From: Pseudomonas putida W15Oct28
Lineage (GTDB): Bacteria; Pseudomonadota; Gammaproteobacteria; Pseudomonadales; Pseudomonadaceae
Assembly: GCF_000708715.2 (NCBI RefSeq)
Contig: NZ_JENB01000029.1
Coordinates: 1 to 64,000 of the forward strand
Length of the DNA: 64,000 bases
Direction: 5' to 3'
In this document: piece by piece, positions 51,499-59,871 of the stretch
Layout of the letters: each line of letters opens with the position of its first letter
Position numbering within the stretch: position 1 is the stretch's first letter
Made by a program: the position numbers and the translations under genes
Notes under the pieces: generated by a model
Told to the model about the DNA's origin: nothing
The model's input: only the letters and a program-made list of their open reading frames with translations
The model's database searches: none

Positions 51499-53075
51499 AG
51501 CACCGCAGCACGTACTGGATCGATCGAAACCAGCGCGGCGAGCTGGTGTTCCATTTGCTGCGCCAAGGCGGGCCTGTCGGCGGCGTTGCGCTGGGCTTTC
51601 AAACGCAATAGTTTGAGTAAACGCGCCTTAACTTCGAAGAGCAGATCCGGCTCCCAGTCGGCCAACGTGTGGCGTTGCGCGGCAGTATCCAGCTCCGTGA
51701 ACAGATGGATGGCCAGCTCAGCCTTGCCGAACTGCTCGGCCACTCGCGCCATCAGCAAACGCAGGAGCCAACGCTGCCGCCCGGTCTGTGCATCAGGCCG
51801 GCTCGCCAACCAGGCGAGCGCCTGCTCCACACCGGCAGCATCCGCTTGTGCCAGTGCTTCGGGTTCCAAGGCGAGTATTTCGCATGCACCCGCCGATGTT
51901 GCAGGTAAAGCTGCGGGCAGCCACTGTTCTGGACGATTACCACTGACCTGCTGGTTGATCCATTCGCGCGTGGCTTCTTCTGCAAACGCCGAGCCGTCAT
52001 TCCAACGGAGCATTTCCAACCCCGGCAGGCGCTGAAGAAGCATGCCCAAATCCTGTTTGACGACAGCCGCCCATCTGCTCTGGGGCTCTGCTGACTTGCT
52101 CAAGGCCTGATGGAGATACCATTGCAGATCCAGCCAGAAGTGGTTTACGCCTTCGGCGTACATCACCTCGACCTGATCAATCAGCTCGTTCCAGCTTTGC
52201 TGCAGGTGCAGGCGCTTGAGTAGCGCGCGATACTCGCCGCGAGGTGGTGCCAGACGGGTAATTCCTTGTGCATCTTGCGGTGGTGGCTGATGCACGGTGT
52301 CCCAACGCAAACTCTTCATCAGTCGATGCGCAGCCAGCCACCCCTCTGGTTGTTCACGCAGGTAGTTTGCCAGCGCCCGGCCACTGTCCAGCAAATCTCG
52401 TCCGGACTTGATGGGTGATGAGCCCGGGCCTGTGGCCTTACCGCTCAGGGGTGCATCAGTACTGAACTGCGGAACAATTGCATCAACACCTCCCGACGCA
52501 GCGAGGCGAGCGATGAGGGCACCGTACAAGGCGTCCAGTCGCGGGCGCTGGTCTTCAGGCCAGTTGCTGAAACCGTGCTCCAGCCATACCAGCGCAGCTA
52601 CCGTCCGCTCGGTTTCAGCCTTGACCACCTGAGGGTAAAGCGACAAGCTTGCCAACACTCTGCTGCCGGCAAGCCACTCCAAAGCCATTTTGCGGCTATG
52701 GGTACGCACCGGCAGGATGTCGCAGGCATAACGTTCCATCAGCGCAGCCAGCAAGTTCAAACCATCTGCCAAGCCTGGCTCCCCGTCCCTGTGCAAACGT
52801 GCCCAGAGGTAGTAGGTGGCAACACGAAGGTCTTTGCAGGCCTGTTGAAGCAGCTTCTGCGCCAGTTGCGCCACCAGGTCCACATCCGCCCCGGAGAGCT
52901 TGTTGACCTCTTCGCGCATGCGCTGGAAATCATCGTCATAGCCCGGGTCCTCGCCTACTGGCGCGTCATCGCGGATGGGTATTAACCAGGAGTTCCAACC
53001 ATCACCGTGCTTGCGCGCCAAGGCCAGTGGTTCGATACCGGGCAAACAGCTTTCGAGCAGGCTTTTCAGGCTCAT
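51489..53075 (-). CDS. tssA: T6SS protein TssA (ImpA/VasJ family)
   Basis: A 528-residue protein with an N-terminal ImpA domain (WLIPIRDDAPVGEDPGYDDD, then VDLVAQLAQKLLQQACKDLR and RHSRKMALEWL-like segment at about 130) and a long alpha-helical VasJ-type C-terminal part. TssA primes and caps sheath polymerisation at the baseplate. Its ATG overlaps the tssM stop by four bases. Together with the ImpA_N-OmpA fusion at 46485 the locus has two ImpA_N proteins, so their roles may be split. Confidence 0.88.
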   Translation of the reverse strand: MSLKSLLESCLPGIEPLALARKHGDGWNSWLIPIRDDAPVGEDPGYDDDFQRMREEVNKLSGADVDLVAQLAQKLLQQACKDLRVATYYLWARLHRDGEPGLADGLNLLAALMERYACDILPVRTHSRKMALEWLAGSRVLASLSLYPQVVKAETERTVAALVWLEHGFSNWPEDQRPRLDALYGALIARLAASGGVDAIVPQFSTDAPLSGKATGPGSSPIKSGRDLLDSGRALANYLREQPEGWLAAHRLMKSLRWDTVHQPPPQDAQGITRLAPPRGEYRALLKRLHLQQSWNELIDQVEVMYAEGVNHFWLDLQWYLHQALSKSAEPQSRWAAVVKQDLGMLLQRLPGLEMLRWNDGSAFAEEATREWINQQVSGNRPEQWLPAALPATSAGACEILALEPEALAQADAAGVEQALAWLASRPDAQTGRQRWLLRLLMARVAEQFGKAELAIHLFTELDTAAQRHTLADWEPDLLFEVKARLLKLLRLKAQRNAADRPALAQQMEHQLAALVSIDPVRAAVLCN

Positions 53076-56000
53076 TCGAAGCCCCCATTCTGGGTGTAGC
53101 GCTGCGACTCACGGTCATCCACTAGAAAGATCTCCCGAGGCAAGCTGAAACCTCGCAACTTGAGCAGTGCAAGCGGGCCTTCACCTAACTCCGTGCGTAA
53201 GTGCCATGTCAGGCCTAGGCCATCGGGTGCGCTCAGCACTACCCGAAAGCGGCTATCGCCATCGTCCAAAGCGGTGACCTTTGCCTGCTCAAGCAGTCGA
53301 ATCAGCCCCCAGGTTCCCTGATAGTCCGCAAACAGGCGCTCTCCGGTATAGGCACTGCTCCAGGTCAGGCTGATACCCGGATAGTCGCCCTGCCCTGGCC
53401 ATCGAAACCGTTGCCAGCTCTCTCGTTGGTTGAAGTAGTGATGCTTCTCACCGTTGAGCACAAAGGTGGTCTGCACCACATCCTGCACAGGCTTGCCTTG
53501 CAGGTCGAAGCTCAAACCCATGCCGCCATCGGTGTACAGCACATCAGCCAGGTGACTGAGCTGATTGATCGCCGTCAGGAAATCCGGGTTGAAACGTAGC
53601 CCCTGCCCTTGTCGCGAGTCTGCCACCCAGCGACTGCCCTCCTTGCGCAAAAGCCCTGCAAGCTGCTGCCCAAGGAACCGTTCGATCCGTCCGGAGTCGG
53701 CCCGGATCATCTGCCCCAACATTGGCAAAGAGGCGTCACTGCGGGTGGCGGCGAAGGGATAGCGGCCACTGAACGCGGCTTGCCATTCATCTACAATCGC
53801 TCGCTGCCACGCTCGGTTCAGACCTGCAGACGACGGCTGCAGAATCTGTTGCCATGCCTGGTCCAGGGGCTGCACGAACAGTGTGTTGGCAGCTGCACTC
53901 CAGTCTGCCCCCAGGCTGGCGGCAATCAGGTTGCCGTAGGCCTGGGTATCCGTCAGATCAGCCCCCTTGCCTTGGAATACCGCCTGCGCCAACGCCTGGG
54001 TCATTGCCTCAGGATCTGGCGCATTGACCACCTGCTGCAGCTTCAAACGCACACTGGTGACTCGGGTGAGGAAGGTTTGCAGGCTCAGATGGGCATCGCT
54101 GAACCGGCCCTCAGTACTGTTGCCAAGCAAGGACATCAACGGGCCAAACGTACGGTCGAGAGGGCCGCCGGAATCTTGGGGGATTTGATCGACCAAGTGC
54201 GGTGCCTTTTGGCCTACCAACTTTTGCGCTGACTCGATCAAGGAGTCAGCCAGGGCCTGCCCACGGACGCCTGCCTGCCCTTGGTAACTCACCGTGTTCA
54301 TCAAGGCGATCAAAGGTGACTGGCGGGCATCACTCATCAGCGCCAACTGCGCAATCACATCGTTCAGGCCATGGCCTTGCCGCCAGCGCAGGCTGTTGAG
54401 GAACCGCAGCCATGCACTGCTGTAGTCCTGGAAATAGCGTGTGGTCAACCGCTCTTTGAGCTCGTCGGGGCCCAGCTCACTGCCGATGTCGTTGAGGTTG
54501 TCACTGAGCACCCAGTCGATCTCTTCACGCCGCGCCTTCGTGGCTTCTTCAATGGCTGCCCGAACCTGCCCTTCCCACGCTTGGCGGGTGAACACACCGG
54601 GGACCTGTTCAGCACTGGCGAACAAGGTGCTTGCATCAGTGTCGCCGACCATTTGCTGCAAGCCCAGCGCCGGGTAGTGGTTCGCCGCGGTGTCGAGCAC
54701 CTGCTGATACAAGCTGCTTTCCGCGTTACGTTGCCCCAGTTCCCGCAGCAGCAGTTGGCGTGCTTGGGCGATCAACCTGAGGTCGGGCTTGATCGCCCAA
54801 TCAGGATGATCGGGCAGATGCTGGCCGTAGAACGTCCACAGTGCCGGTTCGGTAGCGCCCAAGGTCTCGGCCAAGAAAGCGGCATCGGCTTTTTCGGGAC
54901 GCGCCAGCATCAAATAGGCTTTGAGGTAGTCGTAAGCCTGCTGTGCCCGCTTGGCGCGCTGAGGGCTCGCCGGCGCTAAGTTGACCAACGCGTGGAGCCG
55001 TGTTTCCAGTTCAGTGACGGCGGGGTCACGGAGCAGTTGGTTATTGGCCCTTGTATAGAGCGGCCACACCGCCTCACGCAGGTCATTGGACCGGTTCAGA
55101 CCAAAGCGCTGGTACCACGGTGCCCCGTGTTCTGACCGGTAGTCCAGCCGGGAGAGTTCACGTACAAGCTCGCCCAATAACTGTTTAGTGTCGGTGCCTG
55201 CTACAGGCTGCTGCAACGTCCTGTAAGCCGCAGCTATCTGACCGACCTCGGCACGGTTGCTGGCAAAGGACAACAACAAGCCGATGCCCCAGATGGCAGC
55301 TAGACCCAGTGCCGAAATGTAGGCGATTCTGCCTGGGTGCCAACCCAGTCGTCGGGTTCGGGCGGATCGATCGCTGAGGATCCCAGACCACGCAGGGTCT
55401 TCAGGCCAGTGGTGTTCAATTATCGTCGCCGAATTTGGCCTCTGAACGGGCAAGCTGAACCACACTCCACGGACCTGGATGCCACGTGTGGCCCTTCCTG
55501 AGAGGGACTCAATCAGGCGATACCATCGTGCGGCACCGTCAACCTGCAGGTCACGCACAAGCCGCAGAAGAAAGTCGTGCGCTATCTGGGCCTGCATCTG
55601 CGCCAAACCCTGTTCGCGCAGCGGCTGTTGCAAGTTACGCAGACGCTCAGCCAATTGGTCTAGAGAAAGTCGCGATGGTAATAGGCAACCTACCGCCCGC
55701 ACGTCGCGGGCTGGCTGTGACCATTCGCTCTGGCAGATCTGCCATACATGGACGGCTACCTTCCAACCTGAGAGACGGGCAAGTCCCTGCAACCGATTGA
55801 AAGCAATGCGCGAAGACTCGCTATCGCTACATTGAGCTTTGTTCACCACCCAGAGAGTGCCATGCAGCCCTCCTCTGTGGCCTAGCGTGCACCATTGTTC
55901 TATCAACGTTTGATCAAGAGCGGTCTGTACACTGCCACCCCAGAGTAGAACCGTATCTTTTCCCATCAGCCACAGCTGATGCGTAAGACCGGGCGCGACC

Positions 56001-56398
56001 GCTTCGACTTCTGCCAGCTCACCTACGACTACATACAACCTGACCCGACGCCGCCAGAAATGACCATGATGCTCACGCAAGTGCTGCTGGATTTGCGCAC
56101 TCACATCTGGGGGCCCAGTTTCGACCTCCAGATCAGACGGTTGCGCCCGGGGACGATGCACAAGGCCTCGGATACCGTGCAGCACTGCCTGCCATACGAG
56201 CACCGCGGTCCCGAAAAGCAGTCCCCAAAAGATCAAACCTTTGAAAATAAGGTCCATGAGTGAAGCCCGACTGCTTGGATGCCCAGCCCAGAACCACCAG
56301 GCCGCCCCGCAGGCGATGACTATTACAGCCATCGTTACAGCGAGTAAAATAACCGTTCGCCAAGCAGATACTTTTTGTGATTCAGCTACCTGATTCAT
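53072..56398 (-). CDS. tssM: T6SS membrane subunit TssM (IcmF family), without visible Walker A motif
   Basis: The ATG at 56398 gives 1,108 residues. Two membrane helices lie at about 14-36 and 55-77, a third at about 355-378, and a large periplasmic part follows, which is the usual TssM layout. The C-terminal region with YTGERLFADYQGTWGLIRLL and PDGLGLTWHLRTELG matches the IcmF C-terminal domain. In the cytoplasmic domain, where most TssM proteins have a GPPGSGKT-type P-loop, the sequence reads VVVGELAEVEAVAPGL, so no nucleotide-binding loop is apparent. A TTG at 56416 is an alternative start. The gene overlaps both neighbours, in operon with tssA. Confidence 0.88.
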   Translation of the reverse strand: MNQVAESQKVSAWRTVILLAVTMAVIVIACGAAWWFWAGHPSSRASLMDLIFKGLIFWGLLFGTAVLVWQAVLHGIRGLVHRPRAQPSDLEVETGPPDVSAQIQQHLREHHGHFWRRRVRLYVVVGELAEVEAVAPGLTHQLWLMGKDTVLLWGGSVQTALDQTLIEQWCTLGHRGGLHGTLWVVNKAQCSDSESSRIAFNRLQGLARLSGWKVAVHVWQICQSEWSQPARDVRAVGCLLPSRLSLDQLAERLRNLQQPLREQGLAQMQAQIAHDFLLRLVRDLQVDGAARWYRLIESLSGRATRGIQVRGVWFSLPVQRPNSATIIEHHWPEDPAWSGILSDRSARTRRLGWHPGRIAYISALGLAAIWGIGLLLSFASNRAEVGQIAAAYRTLQQPVAGTDTKQLLGELVRELSRLDYRSEHGAPWYQRFGLNRSNDLREAVWPLYTRANNQLLRDPAVTELETRLHALVNLAPASPQRAKRAQQAYDYLKAYLMLARPEKADAAFLAETLGATEPALWTFYGQHLPDHPDWAIKPDLRLIAQARQLLLRELGQRNAESSLYQQVLDTAANHYPALGLQQMVGDTDASTLFASAEQVPGVFTRQAWEGQVRAAIEEATKARREEIDWVLSDNLNDIGSELGPDELKERLTTRYFQDYSSAWLRFLNSLRWRQGHGLNDVIAQLALMSDARQSPLIALMNTVSYQGQAGVRGQALADSLIESAQKLVGQKAPHLVDQIPQDSGGPLDRTFGPLMSLLGNSTEGRFSDAHLSLQTFLTRVTSVRLKLQQVVNAPDPEAMTQALAQAVFQGKGADLTDTQAYGNLIAASLGADWSAAANTLFVQPLDQAWQQILQPSSAGLNRAWQRAIVDEWQAAFSGRYPFAATRSDASLPMLGQMIRADSGRIERFLGQQLAGLLRKEGSRWVADSRQGQGLRFNPDFLTAINQLSHLADVLYTDGGMGLSFDLQGKPVQDVVQTTFVLNGEKHHYFNQRESWQRFRWPGQGDYPGISLTWSSAYTGERLFADYQGTWGLIRLLEQAKVTALDDGDSRFRVVLSAPDGLGLTWHLRTELGEGPLALLKLRGFSLPREIFLVDDRESQRYTQNGGFE

Positions 56399-57515
56399 GG
56401 GGCCGCACAATTCCAAGGGTCAAGGTGAAATGAGGGTCTGAAGCCAGCCATGCGCAGGGCACGCCTTGCTGCTGGACGTACCAAGCGGCGAGGGTCTGCA
56501 CGACCATAGCTTCCAGTTGTTCCAACGCGCCAATGTTGGCGTCCTGAACGTTGGTTTTGGCATCCCAGCCGATTGCGGCTAGATCAGGCACATGAGGCTG
56601 AGAAAACGCTATACAGATCTGCGCCGGTGCCTCTAGCAGGCTTTGCTCGACAGCCCGCTCGGCAACGGTCGTCAGATCCTCGTCTGCCTGCGAGAACCAC
56701 TCGCCACGAAAAAAGGCCACGTCTCCTTCAGCGCCAAGTAGCCATAGCACTGCGGCCTCACCTGCCGGCAAAGAACTTGCACGATCAGGTGGGGAACTCT
56801 GACAACCGGCACAGAGCACACGCGCATCATCAGGAGCCCCTTGCAACTGATCGATGATCGCGTCAAGGCTAAGAATCCCATCCCATGTCTGAGGATGTTC
56901 AGGCAGGTGCACGTCAGGACAGCAGTGCGCCATCTGCTCGACGAATGCACGCCAGGCTGCCTGCGAGCCATGCCAATAACAGCTTGATGGGGTCAAGCTC
57001 TGATCGGTGCTACGCTGTGCTCCCCACTTCAGGGCGAGCAGCGTTGCCAGCTCTTGCTCGCGCTGCTTCGCGTCGCGTCCAAATACCTGGAGCAAACGAA
57101 GCGCCAAGCCTTCGCCCGTCTCCCGTGCCACGGGTGGCTGTTTCGCACGGTCCAGCAAGCCGTCCAGATCCTCCGGGCTACCGCACGAAGCACTCAGCAG
57201 AACCGACTCGACCAGCGCAGCTTTCTGGCGATGCTGTACCCACCATGCCTGCTGCTCCCGCTCCACCGCTTTGCCATAGCACTGGGCGTTGTGGCGGTTG
57301 AAGCGGAAATAGAGCACATGAATCAAGAATGCCAGTAACCCGCTGAGCAACATGCCTCCCACCGTAAAGGCGACAAGGTGCGGTGCAACAAGGGAAGGAG
57401 GCAGGAAACTTGCAATGCCGAGCAATGCCAACAACCCGACTGCCCCTGCAAACCAGCGCGAATAACGAGGCTCACGCGCCGATGGATAGGGTGCAAAGTC
57501 CGGAATCCTCTTCAT
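56382..57515 (-). CDS. T6SS-locus inner-membrane protein of unknown family
   Basis: A 377-residue protein with two adjacent membrane helices (about residues 22-43 and 47-70) and a long cytoplasmic or periplasmic C-terminal part. I recognise no domain. The C-terminal part has VCAGCQ-like cysteines and short conserved-looking stretches (VLWLLGAEGDVAFFRGEWF, FTLTLGIVRPHESGS). It lies where tssL is often found, just upstream of tssM, but it lacks TssL features (no DotU-like domain, and its helices are N-terminal rather than C-terminal). It overlaps the PAAR gene (ATGA) and tssM. It may be an accessory membrane-complex protein specific to this T6SS type. Confidence 0.75.
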   Translation of the reverse strand: MKRIPDFAPYPSAREPRYSRWFAGAVGLLALLGIASFLPPSLVAPHLVAFTVGGMLLSGLLAFLIHVLYFRFNRHNAQCYGKAVEREQQAWWVQHRQKAALVESVLLSASCGSPEDLDGLLDRAKQPPVARETGEGLALRLLQVFGRDAKQREQELATLLALKWGAQRSTDQSLTPSSCYWHGSQAAWRAFVEQMAHCCPDVHLPEHPQTWDGILSLDAIIDQLQGAPDDARVLCAGCQSSPPDRASSLPAGEAAVLWLLGAEGDVAFFRGEWFSQADEDLTTVAERAVEQSLLEAPAQICIAFSQPHVPDLAAIGWDAKTNVQDANIGALEQLEAMVVQTLAAWYVQQQGVPCAWLASDPHFTLTLGIVRPHESGS

Positions 57516-57769
57516 GAAGCAGCCAAAGTGTCGGGCATAGAACTGACCAGACTACAGCCGCAAGCGCAGCGGTGAGCGTTCAGTGCCACCGGGCAACCAT
57601 CGATCTCGATGAGGTCGCTGCCTTCGGTAACCACCGTCAGCCCATGCAGGTTGCACCGCACAGCGTCGCCCTTGCAGGCAATCGGCTCGCCATCACACAG
57701 ATAGTGCCCTTCGAGCACCTCGCCGCCTGCCTCCCGTAAGCTGTCACCCTTTCTAATGAACGCGCGCAT
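57512..57769 (-). CDS. PAAR-domain spike-tip protein
   Basis: An 85-residue protein that consists of the PAAR domain only: FIRKGDSLREAGGEVLEGHY at the start, GEPIACKGDAVRCNLHG in the middle, and CPVALNAHRCACGCSLV at the end, with the histidines and cysteine that hold the zinc ion at the tip. PAAR proteins sharpen the VgrG trimer and may carry effectors. It begins in a TAATG overlap with the last DUF3304 gene. No effector domain is fused; the Tle1 effector is encoded upstream as a separate gene. Confidence 0.9.
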   Translation of the reverse strand: MRAFIRKGDSLREAGGEVLEGHYLCDGEPIACKGDAVRCNLHGLTVVTEGSDLIEIDGCPVALNAHRCACGCSLVSSMPDTLAAS

Positions 57770-58311
57770 TACTGTTGCTCCTGTTGATCAGAGCTTTTGG
57801 CAGGACATGACTGCGGCTCCGGCAATTCCAGCGGGATTTTGATCGGGTACTCAGGGCTGCCGTAGGCGTAACAGGAGGTAGTGACCTGAATGTCATCACA
57901 GGGCAGGAAATGCACGGTAATGCCGCAAACTTCTTGGTCGGTATAGTCCGGGACAGCAACAACTTTGCTGTGCCTGCGCTTCTGCGCCAGGATTTTTTCT
58001 CTCCAAGCCATAACTTTGGTCCAATCTTCTGTCCCGGGAAAATCTATTGCGCTACCGGCACCCGTTTCCCAGTCAACCCGCAACGTCAGCCCCGGATACC
58101 AGCGAGCTGGTGCGACGTAACAGCACCCACCACCTCCGCCTTGATATGGACCAATAATGTCAACGGCTGAACGGCTATCGACACTGAATCGGTTGATCGC
58201 CCAATGGGTATGGTTGACGCCATAGATCGCGCTGGCATCAACAGGTCGGGCGAGCATGAGCAGAGACAGGCCGGCATAGATGGCAAGGACAATGCGATTC
58301 AACGAAGGCAT
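57769..58311 (-). CDS. DUF3304 protein, candidate Tle1 immunity protein (copy A)
   Basis: A 180-residue exported protein; signal peptide up to VDAS at about residue 27, no lipobox. The domain has IYGVNHTHWAINRFSVDSRS, YQGGGGGCCYVAPARWYPGL and VCGITVHFLPCDDIQVTTSC. It is the last and most diverged of four tandem copies, with D in DDIQ, AYGSPEYPIK, and a C-terminal extension (PAKSSDQQEQQ). Its start overlaps copy B by 13 bases and its stop overlaps the PAAR start. Immunity to Tle1 is inferred from position: Tle1 loci of pseudomonads carry neighbouring periplasmic immunity genes of this kind. Confidence 0.8.
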   Translation of the reverse strand: MPSLNRIVLAIYAGLSLLMLARPVDASAIYGVNHTHWAINRFSVDSRSAVDIIGPYQGGGGGCCYVAPARWYPGLTLRVDWETGAGSAIDFPGTEDWTKVMAWREKILAQKRRHSKVVAVPDYTDQEVCGITVHFLPCDDIQVTTSCYAYGSPEYPIKIPLELPEPQSCPAKSSDQQEQQ

Positions 58312-58814
58312 GACTGCGGCTCCGGCAATTCCAGCGGGGTTTTGATCGGGTATTCGGGGGTGCCGTAGCCGTAACAGGAGGTGGTGACCTGAAGCTCATC
58401 ACAGGGCAGGAAATGCACGGTGATGCCGCAAACTTTTTGGCCGGTGTAGTCCGGGACTGGAACGACTTTCTGGTGCGTGCGCTTTTGTGCCTCGATTTGT
58501 TGCAGCCAGGCGTCGTACTTCGCCTCATCGGCAAATCCAGGAAATCCTTTTGTACCTCCTACCCCAGTTTCCCATTCGACTCGCACCGTCAGCCCCGGAT
58601 ACCAGCGTGCTGGTGCCCCGTAGCAACACCCTCCACCACCGCCTTGATACGGACCGATAATGTCGATAGCCGAACGGCCATCGACACTGAACCGGTTGAT
58701 CGCCCAATGGGTGTGGTTGATGCCATAGATCGTGCCGGCATCAACAGGCCGGGCGAGCAAGAGCAGAGACAGGCTGGCATAGCCGCCCAGGACAACGCGA
58801 TTCAACGGATGCAT
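58299..58814 (-). CDS. DUF3304 protein, candidate Tle1 immunity protein (copy B)
   Basis: A 171-residue exported protein with a signal peptide (MHPLNRVVLGGYASLSLLLL) and the same DUF3304 domain as its neighbours. It differs most in the middle: TGVGGTKGFPGFADEAKYDA and WLQQIEAQKRTHQKVVPVPD where copies C and D have WREKILAQKRSHSKVV. It overlaps copies A and C by 13 bases each. The repeat distance to copy C is exactly 503 bases. Cysteines in GGGGGCCY, VCGITVHFLPC, TTSCYGY and PQSC are shared by all copies and may form disulfides. Confidence 0.8.
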   Translation of the reverse strand: MHPLNRVVLGGYASLSLLLLARPVDAGTIYGINHTHWAINRFSVDGRSAIDIIGPYQGGGGGCCYGAPARWYPGLTVRVEWETGVGGTKGFPGFADEAKYDAWLQQIEAQKRTHQKVVPVPDYTGQKVCGITVHFLPCDELQVTTSCYGYGTPEYPIKTPLELPEPQSCLR

Positions 58815-59317
58815 GACTGTGGCTCCGGCAATTCCAGCGGAGTTTTGATCGGGTATTCGGGGGTGCCGTAGCCGTAACAGGAGGTGGTGACCTGAAGCTC
58901 ATCACAGGGCAGGAAATGCACGGTGATGCCGCAGACTTTCTGGTCGGTGTAATCCGGGACGGCCACGACTTTGCTATGGCTCCGCTTTTGCGCCAGGATT
59001 TTTTCTCTCCAAACGACATATCTGGGCCAATCTCCGAAGCCAGGAAAATCTCTTGCGCTTCCTGCCCCCGTTTCCCAGTCAACCCGCACAGTCAGCCCCG
59101 GATACCAGCGCTCTGGTGCGCCGTAGCAGCACCCTCCACCGCCGCCCTGATATGGACCAATGCTGTCAACGGCTGAGCGGCCATCGACGCTGAACCGGTT
59201 GATCGCCCAATGGGTGTGGTTGATGCCATAGATCGTGCTGGCATCAACGGGCCGGGCGAGCAACAGCAGAGACAGGCTGGCATAGGCGGCAAGGACAACG
59301 CGATTCAACGGGAGCAT
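58802..59317 (-). CDS. DUF3304 protein, candidate Tle1 immunity protein (copy C)
   Basis: I chose the ATG at 59317 because it aligns with copy B and gives a signal peptide (MLPLNRVVLAAYASLSLLLL); a longer frame to 59383 reads into copy D. The 171-residue product is nearly the same as copy B in its first 70 residues and last 55, and closer to copy D in the middle (GSARDFPGFGDWPRYVVWRE). It overlaps copies B and D by 13 bases. Confidence 0.8.
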   Translation of the reverse strand: MLPLNRVVLAAYASLSLLLLARPVDASTIYGINHTHWAINRFSVDGRSAVDSIGPYQGGGGGCCYGAPERWYPGLTVRVDWETGAGSARDFPGFGDWPRYVVWREKILAQKRSHSKVVAVPDYTDQKVCGITVHFLPCDELQVTTSCYGYGTPEYPIKTPLELPEPQSCIR

Positions 59318-59871
59318 GACTGTGGTTCCGGCAATTCCAGCGGAGTTTTGATCGGGTATGCGGGGGTGCCGTAGCCGTAACAAGAGGTGGTGACCTGAAG
59401 CTCATCACAGGGCAGGAAATGCACGGTGATGCCGCAGACTTTTTGGCCGGTGTAATCCGGGACAGCGACGACTTTGCTATGGCTGCGCTTTTGCGCCAGG
59501 ATCTTTTCTCTCCAAGCCAAATATTTGGGCCGATCGCCAAAGCCTGGAAAGTCTCTTGCGCTACCGGCACCTGTTTCCCAGTCAATCCGCACCATCAGGC
59601 CCGGATGCCATTGCTCTGGAGCCATGTAGCAACACCCTCCACCACCTCCTTGATAGGGGCCGATGATGTCAACGGCTGAGCGGCCATCGACACTGAACCG
59701 GTTGACCGCCCAATGGGTATGGTTGATGCCATAAATGCTGCTCGCACTGGCTACCGGAACGCCCACGAACATTGCCACACTGCCGAGGACGACGCTCAGT
59801 ACATGGCGCCGTATGAGCGTGCCTGTACGGTTTTCTTTGACCTTCTGCACGTTGCTGTCAGCCCAGCCCAT
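59305..59871 (-). CDS. DUF3304 protein, candidate Tle1 immunity protein (copy D)
   Basis: A 188-residue protein, first of the four in transcription order. Its N-terminus differs (MGWADSNVQKVKENRTGTLI, then a signal peptide-like hydrophobic stretch ending PVASAS), but the domain from SIYGINHTHWAVNRFSVDGR on is close to copies B and C. YMAPEQWHPGLMVRIDWETG is its variant of the domain middle. It overlaps the end of the Tle1 gene by 14 bases, so effector and immunity are co-translated. Confidence 0.8.
   Translation of the reverse strand: MGWADSNVQKVKENRTGTLIRRHVLSVVLGSVAMFVGVPVASASSIYGINHTHWAVNRFSVDGRSAVDIIGPYQGGGGGCCYMAPEQWHPGLMVRIDWETGAGSARDFPGFGDRPKYLAWREKILAQKRSHSKVVAVPDYTGQKVCGITVHFLPCDELQVTTSCYGYGTPAYPIKTPLELPEPQSCSR

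Noticed and set aside
56382..57515. TssL
   Set aside because: Position is suggestive, but there is no DotU-like domain and the helices are at the N-terminus instead of a single C-terminal one.
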